12,818 bases of DNA, taken from positions 1-12,818 of the forward strand of contig JAVEEJ010000212.1 of the NCBI GenBank assembly GCA_030840515.1, in the 5' to 3' direction. Both the position numbers and the translations under genes were made by a program. The notes below the pieces were generated by a model. The model did not search any database, was not told the DNA's origin, and saw only the letters and a list, made by a program, of their open reading frames with translations. Below are positions 5,975 through 12,657 of this stretch, piece by piece. The stretch comes from Frankiaceae bacterium (GTDB lineage: Bacteria; Actinomycetota; Actinomycetes; JAVEEJ01). Numbering within the stretch: position 1 is the first letter of the stretch; each line of letters starts with the position of its first letter.

Positions 5975-6939
5975 TGCCGCCCTCAACCAACGCGCCCACC
6001 CCCCGGCCTGAGGCCTCAGCCCCGCTGGTCCCGGAGACCCGATACGCCGAGGCCAACGGGCTGACGATCGCCTACGAGACCTTCGGTGCGCCGGACGATC
6101 CGCCGATGCTGATGATCATGGGCCTGGGGACCCAGATGATCGCCTGGTCCGATGAGCTCTGCCGCTCGCTCGCCGACCTCGGCTACTACGTGATCCGCTA
6201 CGACAACCGCGACGTCGGGCTGTCCACCCACCTCGACGGGGTGCGCGTCCCTGGGATCGCCGACCTCGTGCTGCGGCGCAAGCGCCCGCCGTACTCGCTC
6301 ACTGACATGGCTGCGGACGCCGCCGGCCTGCTCGACGCGCTGGGCATCGACTCGGCCCACGTGGTCGGTGCCTCGCTCGGCGGTTTCATCGCGCAGACCG
6401 TGGCCGTCGAGCACCCGAAGCGGGTCCGCAGCCTGTCGCTGTTCATGACGTCGACCGGCTCCCGACTCGTGGGTCGTCCCAAGCCCAGCCTGCTGCGCCG
6501 ACTCGCCCGTGGCGGCAGCTCGCGGGGTCGGGCCGGGGCGATCGAGGCGGCCGTCGAGACCTTCACTGCGATCGGCTCGCCTGGCTTCCCGTTGGACGAG
6601 GAGCACCTGCGCGATCTCGCGGGACGCAGCTATGACCGGGCGCACGACGTGCGCGGTTACCAGCGCCAGCTCGCGGTCAGCATCACCCAACCCAACCGCA
6701 GCAAGCTGTTGCGCAACGTGCGGGTGCCCACCGTCGTCATCCACGGGTTGGCCGACCCGCTGGTCGGCGCCGACGGCGGTCGGGCCGTGGCGCGTGCCAT
6801 CCCCGGAGCCAAGTTCGTCGCGATCCCCGGGATGGGGCATGACCTTCCGCGTGCGCTCTGGCCCCGCTTCGTCGAGGAGATCTCCGCGGTCGCGACGGAG
6901 GCTGACTCCACGCGCCGTCGAGAATCTGCCGACCGATGA
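5974..6939 (+). CDS. Alpha/beta fold hydrolase
   Basis: A 321-residue cytoplasmic hydrolase. The catalytic triad is visible: nucleophile S134 in GASLGG, acid D261 in GLADPLVG and H289 in GMGHDLP. The oxyanion-hole region MIMGLGTQM (47-55) and the motif RYDNRDVGLST (75-85) are typical of the esterase/lipase subgroup near aclacinomycin methylesterase RdmC. Substrate unknown; an ester or lactone is likely. The first 22 residues are Pro/Ala-rich and not part of the fold. GTG 5974 lies seven bases after the TetR stop, so the gene probably belongs to the exporter operon; a hydrolase plus exporter plus TetR suggests modification and removal of a small molecule. Confidence 0.88.
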   Translation: MPPSTNAPTPRPEASAPLVPETRYAEANGLTIAYETFGAPDDPPMLMIMGLGTQMIAWSDELCRSLADLGYYVIRYDNRDVGLSTHLDGVRVPGIADLVLRRKRPPYSLTDMAADAAGLLDALGIDSAHVVGASLGGFIAQTVAVEHPKRVRSLSLFMTSTGSRLVGRPKPSLLRRLARGGSSRGRAGAIEAAVETFTAIGSPGFPLDEEHLRDLAGRSYDRAHDVRGYQRQLAVSITQPNRSKLLRNVRVPTVVIHGLADPLVGADGGRAVARAIPGAKFVAIPGMGHDLPRALWPRFVEEISAVATEADSTRRRESADR

Positions 6940-6999
6940 CTTCTGGCGCGGCGAGCCGTCTGACTGACTGACCACTGCGACACCGAGCCACCAACAGAG

Positions 7000-7004
7000 A
7001 AGGA
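7000..7004 (+). promoter_or_regulatory. Strong ribosome binding site for the VOC gene
   Basis: AAGGA sits seven bases before ATG 7012, within AGAAGGA. It is one of the few clear Shine-Dalgarno sites in the window and fixes the start of the PhnB-like gene. Confidence 0.7.
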
Positions 7005-7011
7005 CACGCAC

Positions 7012-7485
7012 ATGGAGCCCATCACGCCTTGCCTGTGGTTCGACACCGCCGCCGAGGAGGCCGCCGAGTTCTACGTCTCGCTGCTGCCGGACTCGAAGAT
7101 CACCGCCGTGTCGCGCTACCCCGACGGCTCGGGCGACCGGTCCGGCACCGTGCTCACGGTGGCCTTCGAGCTGAACGGCCAGCCCTTCACCGCCCTGAAC
7201 GGCGGTCCCGAGTTCACCTTCAACGAGGCGATCTCGTTTCAGATCCACTGCGACACGACTGAGCAGCTCGATGACCTGTGGACTCGCCTGACCGAAGGTG
7301 GCGAGGAGAGCCAGTGCGGCTGGCTCAAGGACCGCTACGGGTTGTCCTGGCAGGTCATCCCGGCTGGCTTCGAGCAGCTGCTCAGCGACCCCGACCCGGG
7401 ACGCTCGCAGCGCGCGATGCAGGCGATGATGTCCATGCGCAAGCTCGACATCGACGCCATGCGCGCCGCGGCTGACTCCGCCTGA
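7012..7485 (+). CDS. PhnB-like VOC family protein (3-demethylubiquinone methyltransferase-type domain)
   Basis: A 157-residue protein of the vicinal-oxygen-chelate fold, in the PhnB/PF06983 branch. Signs are the N-terminal ITPCLWFDTAAEEAAEFYVSL (4-24), the central TVAFELNGQPFTALNGGPEF region (49-68), FQIHCDTTEQLDDLW (76-90) and the hallmark CGWLKDRYGLSWQVIP (102-117). The C-terminal tail (MQAMMSMRKLDI) is also typical. The historical methyltransferase label is not a proven activity; most members have no known substrate. It follows the hydrolase by 72 bases and has its own ribosome binding site, so it may be co-transcribed with or separate from that operon. It is convergent with the large phosphatase gene. 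Confidence 0.9.
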   Translation: MEPITPCLWFDTAAEEAAEFYVSLLPDSKITAVSRYPDGSGDRSGTVLTVAFELNGQPFTALNGGPEFTFNEAISFQIHCDTTEQLDDLWTRLTEGGEESQCGWLKDRYGLSWQVIPAGFEQLLSDPDPGRSQRAMQAMMSMRKLDIDAMRAAADSA

Positions 7486-7494
7486 GAGCCGGTT

Positions 7495-7536
7495 GCGAGT
7501 ACGGCTGCGAGTACGACGGCTGCGAGTACGACGGCT
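7495..7536. repeat. Short tandem repeats (12+15+15 bp) at the 3' end of the phosphatase gene
   Basis: GCGAGTACGGCT (7495-7506) is followed by two identical copies of GCGAGTACGACGGCT (7507-7521, 7522-7536). They lie between convergent genes and the last copy runs into the phosphatase stop codon (TAG on the minus strand at 7537-7535). The period is a multiple of three and, past that stop, would read as PSYSQ, PSYSQ, PYSQ. AGCCG at 7487-7491 can pair with any of the CGGCT segments, so the region might also act as a weak bidirectional terminator. Confidence 0.8.
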
Positions 7537-10500
7537 AGATCGGGTCGTGTTCCACGACGAGCAGCGCCAGGTCGTCGGCGAGCTGAGTGGCTGACGCGGC
7601 GCGCAGGTCCTGCAGCACCTTGTCGAGACTGCGGGCGAGCGGCGCCCCACACAGCGGCGCCGCTACCGCCGCGGGCTCGACGAACTCGCCGTCAGGCTTG
7701 CGCGCCTCGCTCAGGCCGTCGGTGAACGCGAAGAGCCGCTCCCCCGGGGCGAGCGTCCCGGTGGTCATCTCCCACTCCGACCCGAGGCCGAGCGGAGCCG
7801 CGCTGATGACGGCCAGCTCGTGCACGCCGCGCGGGCCGCAGATGAGCGGGGCCGGGTGACCGCAGGACACCAGGCGATAGCTGCCGTCGTCCGAGATGTC
7901 GATGAGCACAGCGGTCACGAAGTCCTCGTCGGTGAAGAACGGTCGGAGCCGCGCGTCGACCTGTGCGGCCGCCTCCGCAACCGACTCGACCTGCGCAGCG
8001 GCCCTGAACTCCCCCAGCACCAGCGTTGCGGTGCGCACGGCGTCGAGCCCCTTGCCACGGACGTCGCCGACGATGACGCGTACTCCGTCGGCGCGCGGCA
8101 CCACCTCGTAGAGGTCTCCTCCGATCTTCGCCTCGGCGGCGGCGGAGACGTAACGCGCCTCCAGGCGCAGGTTGCCGACGCGTGACGGCGGGTCGGCGAG
8201 GATCGCGCGCTGCGCGACCTCCGCGACTCGGGTGACAGCAGCGAGTCGGCCCTGCTGCTCGGCGAAGGAGGTCGCGGTCTCCACGCACTGCGCCGCACGG
8301 CGGGCGAGCTCCTCGACCAGGTCGCGATCGCTTTCCGTGAAGCGCCGACCCGAGTCGGCGTGCACCAAGGTGATCGCGCCGAAGGTGCCGCTGCGGCCTC
8401 GTAGTGGCGCAAGCAGCACCGAGGACATCCCGATCATGCGCAGCAGCTGGAGGTGCTCGTCATCGACCGCCCCTTGCTGGAGCAGCTCGTCGCTGATGTC
8501 CGGGTAGAGCTCGCTGGTGCCGGTCGCGATCACATGCGGCACGCCCGTGGTCCCGCTCATGCTCGGTGGGTAGCGCACCTCCGTCTCACGCGCCCAGCTG
8601 ACCCGGTCCGGGTCGGAGTGGGCGAGGGCCGCCGTCACCAGCTCGCCGTCGCGGACCAGGTGGATCACGCACCAGTCCGCCAATCGAGGCACGACGAGGT
8701 CCGCCATGGTCTGCAGCACCTCATCGACATCAAGGCTCTCGGCCAGAAGCAGCGAGGCCTCGGCGAGGAAGGCGAGCCGCGCGTTGGCGACCACGGCACG
8801 TTCGGCGCTGCGAGCCCGCTCGATCGCCTGCGCAGTGGCGTCGGCGAGCGTGGCGATGAACGCGACCTGGGTGCTCTGCTGCACGTCAGCGGTGCCCTCG
8901 AAGGTCAACGACAGCACACCGAGCTGCCGGTCGCCGATGGTCAGCGGCGCAACCAGCAGCGTGCGCTCGCTGGGGTAGACCCCGGCGAGCACGGGGAAGC
9001 GCTCGGCCAGCTCGGCCAGGTTGGCGAGCACCACCGGCCCTCCCGTGCGGAGGGCCTCGCCGCCCGGGAGCGGGTCGTCGGCGGGGAACTCGTGGTACTG
9101 GTCCGCCAGCGTGGCGTCGCCACCGACATGGCCCGCTGAGCACAGCATCCGGCGCTCGTCCATCAGGTAGACCCGCGCCGTCATCGCCCCCAGGTTGGCC
9201 GTCGCCATCGTCGTGACGATCTCGACGATGTCCTCGGTGTTGCCAGCTCCGGTGAGCGCGCTCGTCACGGTCGTGAGCAGGTCGAGGCGACGGGCGAGGC
9301 CTTCAGCTTCACGTCGCGCCGACCGCTCGGCCGCGTAGAGCCCGCTGCGGTCAAGCGCCACCGCAGCCTGGTCCGCCAGAGCCAGCACGAAACGCCGCTC
9401 GTCCTCGTCGAACATCTGGCGGGTGCGGAAGCTGAAGCGCAGCACGCCGCCTTGCGTCGACGGCAGCGGAACGGCGCACAAGGCTGCCGTCTCCGGTTCG
9501 TGCGCAGCCAGGTAGTCCGTCAGTGCCGGGTGCTCCAACGCCAAGGTCTCCGGGCTGTCGATCCAGACCGCGCGGTTGGTGCGCAGCGCCAGGCTGCCGG
9601 GCAGTGGCTCCTCCAGGTCAGCACTCGCCGACCGATCGAGCGCGGACTGGCCGTAACCCTCTGAGGCCAGCGAGAGCAGCTGGTCGTTCTCGCGCACGGT
9701 CAGGTCGCCGGCGTAGGCGCCGAGCGCACGGGCGCCCTCGCTCACCACGCAGCGAGCCGCCTCACGCGGGTCCACAGCCCTGGCCAACGCAGCGCCGACC
9801 TCGAAGAGGCTGCCAGCCGTACGCGCGGCTACCCGCACACCCGACAGCGAGTCGAGCTCGCTGGCGAGGACCTCGGGGAACTGCGGGGTGACGGGGATCG
9901 GCTGGCCGGCGACTTGCGCGCGGAGCTGCGCGATCAGCGAGCTGACGTACCAGTGCCGGAAGGCGCGGTGCGAGGGGCGCGACTCGAGCGTGAGCAGCCG
10001 TGCCGCCCGGGCGTAGCGGTCCAGCTCGTCGAGCGCGGCGAGGTAGGCATCGCCGGCCTCGGCCGCCCTGGCCGGCAGGTGGAGGACGAGCTCGGTCTCC
10101 GCCCGGCCGGCCAGACCCGCCTGCACCGCCTGTCGCTTGATCGCCGACCGCGCGTCAGCGAAGCCGTGCACGACCGAGGCCACCAGCGCGCGCAGGGGCT
10201 CGGGGGTGTTCGGACCTCCTTCGCCGGCCAGCGTCAGCTCACGCACCAGGTTGTCGACGTGCTCCTTGGCGGTGATGAGCAGCGCCGTGGGCACGGAGCC
10301 CAGTCGCACCTGATACCGCGGCTCGGGGTCGTCGTCCCAAGCCGCAAGCGGGTCGAAGGCGTCGGGAAGCGGGCCGGAGCGCTGCGCCACAACGCCGGGG
10401 CCTAGCTCGGCCCACACGGTCTTGCCGCCCGACCGCGGCGTGACGCCCCAGACGCCGAGCGCCTCTACCAGGGCAAGCCCGCGCCCGGTCATCGCGCCGC

Positions 10501-10825
10501 TGCCGCTGCGCACCGCCAGCGGCGGGACCGCGCTGGCGTCCGTGACCTCGAGGCGGACCCCTTCACGGGTCACCCTCACCCTGACCGTGACCGGTCCGTG
10601 GGCGTGCAGCTGGGCGTTCGTGACCAGCTCCGACACGACGAGCTCAGCGTCGGAGACCAGGTCGGGGTCGGCGTCTGCCAGGTGTTGGCGCACCAGCGCT
10701 CGGGCTCGCCCCACCGCCGCGCGCCCGGCCTCGAGCACGAGCGGGCCGTCCGGCGGGTCCGTGACCGGGGCCGCCGGGTGCGGTAGCTCAGGGCTCAGCT
10801 CGAGCTCTCCCTTGTCGGCTGGCAC
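7535..10825 (-). CDS. Multidomain GAF/SpoIIE serine phosphatase with N-terminal RsbW-like ATPase
   Basis: A 1096-residue soluble protein. Domains in order: an RsbW-like GHKL ATPase at about 30-142 (N box SELVTNAQLHA, G2 box GRGLALV); a homologue of the partner protein at 3346-3828, at about 168-314; three GAF-like sensor regions at about 330-495, 510-672 and 682-850; and a PP2C/SpoIIE phosphatase at about 880-1096. The phosphatase has its metal-binding acidic residues: GGDLY (D904), VGDVRGKG (D921), FTDGLSE (D1036) and DDLALL (D1084/D1085). The family dephosphorylates STAS anti-anti-sigma proteins to release sigma factors; here the kinase-like and phosphatase-like activities are in one chain. 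The three GAF regions suggest control by small ligands or redox state. GTG 10825 is the start; no Shine-Dalgarno is visible. It is convergent with the VOC gene and downstream of the DUF3152 gene in the same direction. Confidence 0.92.
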   Translation of the reverse strand: MPADKGELELSPELPHPAAPVTDPPDGPLVLEAGRAAVGRARALVRQHLADADPDLVSDAELVVSELVTNAQLHAHGPVTVRVRVTREGVRLEVTDASAVPPLAVRSGSGAMTGRGLALVEALGVWGVTPRSGGKTVWAELGPGVVAQRSGPLPDAFDPLAAWDDDPEPRYQVRLGSVPTALLITAKEHVDNLVRELTLAGEGGPNTPEPLRALVASVVHGFADARSAIKRQAVQAGLAGRAETELVLHLPARAAEAGDAYLAALDELDRYARAARLLTLESRPSHRAFRHWYVSSLIAQLRAQVAGQPIPVTPQFPEVLASELDSLSGVRVAARTAGSLFEVGAALARAVDPREAARCVVSEGARALGAYAGDLTVRENDQLLSLASEGYGQSALDRSASADLEEPLPGSLALRTNRAVWIDSPETLALEHPALTDYLAAHEPETAALCAVPLPSTQGGVLRFSFRTRQMFDEDERRFVLALADQAAVALDRSGLYAAERSARREAEGLARRLDLLTTVTSALTGAGNTEDIVEIVTTMATANLGAMTARVYLMDERRMLCSAGHVGGDATLADQYHEFPADDPLPGGEALRTGGPVVLANLAELAERFPVLAGVYPSERTLLVAPLTIGDRQLGVLSLTFEGTADVQQSTQVAFIATLADATAQAIERARSAERAVVANARLAFLAEASLLLAESLDVDEVLQTMADLVVPRLADWCVIHLVRDGELVTAALAHSDPDRVSWARETEVRYPPSMSGTTGVPHVIATGTSELYPDISDELLQQGAVDDEHLQLLRMIGMSSVLLAPLRGRSGTFGAITLVHADSGRRFTESDRDLVEELARRAAQCVETATSFAEQQGRLAAVTRVAEVAQRAILADPPSRVGNLRLEARYVSAAAEAKIGGDLYEVVPRADGVRVIVGDVRGKGLDAVRTATLVLGEFRAAAQVESVAEAAAQVDARLRPFFTDEDFVTAVLIDISDDGSYRLVSCGHPAPLICGPRGVHELAVISAAPLGLGSEWEMTTGTLAPGERLFAFTDGLSEARKPDGEFVEPAAVAAPLCGAPLARSLDKVLQDLRAASATQLADDLALLVVEHDPI

Positions 10826-10837
10826 GGCAGCAATTCT
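10826..10837 (-). promoter_or_regulatory. Candidate leaderless -10 of the phosphatase gene
   Basis: On the minus strand AGAATT (10837-10832) ends six bases before GTG 10825. It is AT-rich against a GC-rich background and sits where a leaderless -10 should be. No convincing -35 lies 16-18 bases upstream. Confidence 0.35.
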
Positions 10838-10854
10838 GACCTACTTACGTGCCG

Positions 10855-10873
10855 TGCGGCCACTATTGCCGCA
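10855..10873 (-). terminator. Hairpin between DUF3152 and phosphatase genes
   Basis: TGCGGC (10855-10860) and GCCGCA (10868-10873) form a perfect 6-bp stem with a 7-base loop, 17 bases after the DUF3152 stop. No T run follows in either direction. It could be a weak terminator separating the two genes or part of the phosphatase upstream control region. Confidence 0.35.
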
Positions 10874-10889
10874 AGTCGTCCGGATCGGA

Positions 10890-11576
10890 TCAGGGCGAGT
10901 ACGGCGGCGCCAACGGCAGGTCGTGCCGGCCGGCCCGCGCCACCTCCGCGGGAAGCGGCCACGCGTTGGGCAGACAGCCGTCGAGCTCGGTGCTCTGCTG
11001 CACCATGACCCCCGCCTTCTGCCCCGCGCGCGGGCAGGCCGGCGGTGGCGGGTGGTGCATCCCGAGCAGGTGACCGAACTCGTGGTTGATGAGCATCTGG
11101 CGGTAGACCTGCAGGGACCCCGTCCACTCGGGCGTGGCCTGGCGCCAGCGGGCTGCGTTGATGACGACGAGCGGGCCGTTCTGGCAGGAGTACTTCCCGT
11201 AGACGTCATAGGGCCGGCACATGCGTTGAGCGAGGTCGGGCTCCACGATCACGACCCGGTAGCGGGCGCGCTGGTCGTGCACCAGCCGAAAGCCGGCGCG
11301 CTGCCACCCCCGGGCATCGTGCAAGGTGGCGTCGACGACAGCGGGAAACGCCCGGGTCGCCGCGTCACGGGTGTGCACCTCGATGCGGTAGCGCACGACG
11401 ACGACGCTCGAGGGCCCTGGGGTCGTGACGCCCGGCCCTGCCGACGCAGACGCGGCCTCGGTGCGGCCGGGCGTAGCGCTGCCACTGGGAGCGTCGGCCT
11501 CGCGTGCGTCTCCTGCGCAGGCGGTCGTCAGAAGCACGAGCAGGGCGGCACCCCAGGCACCGAATGCGGCTCTCAC
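10890..11576 (-). CDS. DUF3152 family lipoprotein with metzincin-type zinc motif
   Basis: A 228-residue exported protein. Residues 1-20 look like a lipoprotein signal (ALLVLLTTAC, lipidated Cys at 20; the -3 residue is Thr rather than the usual Leu/Val), followed by a low-complexity Ala/Ser/Pro/Gly linker (21-56) that would lift the domain off the membrane. The domain contains HEFGHLLGMHH (165-175), a complete HExxHxxGxxH zinc signature with E166 as the general base, and a later GVMVQQS with M191 in the position of a Met-turn. Four Cys (120, 131, 181, 201) could form two disulfides. This matches the actinobacterial DUF3152 family, whose function I do not know to be established. A surface zinc protease is the natural inference. 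GTG 11576 starts 17 bases after the stop of the SRPBCC gene, in the same direction. Confidence 0.88.
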   Translation of the reverse strand: MRAAFGAWGAALLVLLTTACAGDAREADAPSGSATPGRTEAASASAGPGVTTPGPSSVVVVRYRIEVHTRDAATRAFPAVVDATLHDARGWQRAGFRLVHDQRARYRVVIVEPDLAQRMCRPYDVYGKYSCQNGPLVVINAARWRQATPEWTGSLQVYRQMLINHEFGHLLGMHHPPPPACPRAGQKAGVMVQQSTELDGCLPNAWPLPAEVARAGRHDLPLAPPYSP

Positions 11577-11588
11577 ACCGCAGCCCTA
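11577..11588 (-). promoter_or_regulatory. Weak candidate leaderless -10 of the DUF3152 gene
   Basis: TAGGGC (11588-11583, minus strand) ends six bases before GTG 11576. Spacing matches the other candidate leaderless starts, but the sixth base is not T and no -35 is seen. Co-transcription with the upstream gene is an alternative. Confidence 0.22.
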
Positions 11589-11593
11589 CCCGG

Positions 11594-12160
11594 TCAGCGG
11601 AGCTTGGTCGCGACAGCCGCGAGCATCTCGCGTCGGATCAGCCCGGAGCCGGCGCGGATCAGCAGCCAGTACGCCGCCAGCAGCCGCGCGGCTCCCGCGT
11701 CGGTGGCGAGCACCCGGGTCTCGGTGACGAGCTCCGTCGTACCCGTGCCCTGCTCGTTCAGCTCGAAGCTCCACACGGCCTTGGCGTAGCCAGGTTGGTC
11801 GAAGCGCTCGAAGTCCTCACGATCGGAGACCTGGACCCGTGCCCCGTCCGGTCGCCAGAACCTCCCGATCGCGACAAGGACCAGCTCGGTCGGGTTGTCC
11901 ACGACGCGGAGGAACCCGGCGCGCTCCGTCTGCTCGAGCAGCGAACCACCCCGGTCGAGGTCCACGAGCGCGAACGGGCTCTTGCCCTGCAAGAGGAGTG
12001 GAAGCCCGCGTACGGCGAACAGCGCGCGAGTGAGCGGCAGGTCGCGCGGACGCAGGCCCTCGAGCACGGCCCGAACCTCGGAGGCGGTGGCGGCGTAGTT
12101 GCGCCGGTGGACCTCCCGCCGGCTGTAGACCGGCAGCAGCGCCTCGACCGTGACGGTCAC
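11594..12160 (-). CDS. SRPBCC (START-like) superfamily protein, function unknown
   Basis: A 188-residue protein with the pattern of a common actinobacterial SRPBCC-type family: an opening strand SRREVHRRNYAATASEVRAVLEGL (13-36), a middle block LVLVAIGRFWRPDG (93-106), the stretch DFERFDQPGYAKAVWSFEL (116-134), then GTTELVTETRVLATDAGAARLLAAYWLLIRAGSGLIRREML (140-180). The fold is a helix-grip cavity for hydrophobic ligands. No catalytic motif is visible and the ligand is unknown. GTG 12160 lies 11 bases after the stop of the VOC gene and in the same direction, so the two are probably co-transcribed, with the DUF3152 gene perhaps included. Confidence 0.75.
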   Translation of the reverse strand: MTVTVEALLPVYSRREVHRRNYAATASEVRAVLEGLRPRDLPLTRALFAVRGLPLLLQGKSPFALVDLDRGGSLLEQTERAGFLRVVDNPTELVLVAIGRFWRPDGARVQVSDREDFERFDQPGYAKAVWSFELNEQGTGTTELVTETRVLATDAGAARLLAAYWLLIRAGSGLIRREMLAAVATKLR

Positions 12161-12171
12161 GCGGGCCTCGG

Positions 12172-12534
12172 CTACATGCTCTCCGGCATGGGCGAGGCGA
12201 GCTGGAACAGGTTCCCGTCGGGGTCCTCGAAGGTGGCGAGCGTCATCCCCTCGCCGGGCTCGTAGGGCTCCTGCTTGACGCTGGCGCCCTGGTCCTTGAG
12301 GCGCGCGAACTCACCGGCCACGTCGGCGGTCTCGAGGTTGATGATGATCCGGCCCGGCATCTCGTTCTGACCCTTGACCTCAGAGTGCGGGCCGACCATG
12401 ACGAACCCGTTCCCGGCCTTCCAGCCGGTGTAGCCGTTGCCCTCGAAGCCCGGCTCGCCGAGCACCTTCGTGTAGAAGGCAGCCAGTGCGGTCGGGTCCT
12501 CGGAGTGGATCATCACGGTGTTCAGGCTGAGCAT
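12172..12534 (-). CDS. VOC family protein (glyoxalase/bleomycin-resistance/dioxygenase-like)
   Basis: A 120-residue single-domain VOC protein. The N-terminal half is SLNTVMIHSEDPTALAAFYTKVLGEP (3-28) and the C-terminal half ends with the diagnostic TFEDPDGNLFQLASP (101-115). E103 and other VOC positions are candidates for metal ligands. The substrate is unknown; members range from glyoxalases to antibiotic-binding proteins. ATG 12534 is preferred because GGAG (12544-12541) stands six bases before it; an in-frame ATG at 12546 would add only four residues. The gene starts a minus-strand run with the SRPBCC and DUF3152 genes and diverges from the ATPase gene at the right edge. It is not closely similar to the PhnB-like VOC protein at 7012. 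Confidence 0.88.
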   Translation of the reverse strand: MLSLNTVMIHSEDPTALAAFYTKVLGEPGFEGNGYTGWKAGNGFVMVGPHSEVKGQNEMPGRIIINLETADVAGEFARLKDQGASVKQEPYEPGEGMTLATFEDPDGNLFQLASPMPESM

Positions 12535-12583
12535 GGCGCTCTCCATCCGGCTCGAGACGGTCCTGCGGTCGACCGCTGGCCCC

Positions 12584-12612
12584 GTCCTACTCCTGCAAAT
12601 GCGACAAGGCAA
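12584..12612 (-). promoter_or_regulatory. Candidate sigma70-type promoter for the VOC/SRPBCC genes
   Basis: On the minus strand TTGCCT (12612-12607) and TAGGAC (12589-12584) are 17 bases apart. The predicted start near 12577 gives a leader of about 40 bases, which holds the GGAG ribosome binding site. The region is locally AT-richer than its surroundings. Confidence 0.45.
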
Positions 12613-12657
12613 TTCCGTCGCCAGGCCAGGGCCCAGCCTCTCGACGTACAGCGTCCG

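Noticed and set aside
6960..6971. CTGA triple repeat between the hydrolase and VOC genes
   Set aside because: Only 12 bases long, with no hairpin or motif; simple sequence by chance.
6016..7650. 544-residue minus-strand open frame opposite the hydrolase and VOC genes
   Set aside because: Low-complexity, His/Arg/Gly-rich translation without motifs, opposite two genes with clear family matches; a GC-bias shadow.
10422..11789. 455-residue plus-strand open frame opposite the phosphatase N-terminus, DUF3152 and SRPBCC genes
   Set aside because: No domain pattern, crosses three convincing minus-strand genes and an intergenic gap; a composition artefact.
11504..12265. 253-residue plus-strand open frame opposite the SRPBCC gene
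   Set aside because: Its translation is a typical antisense shadow and the minus strand holds a family-typical protein with sensible spacing to its neighbours.
12535..12657. Shared operator between the divergent VOC and ATPase genes
   Set aside because: I looked for an inverted repeat in the AT-richer centre and found none longer than four or five bases; only the minus-strand promoter could be supported.
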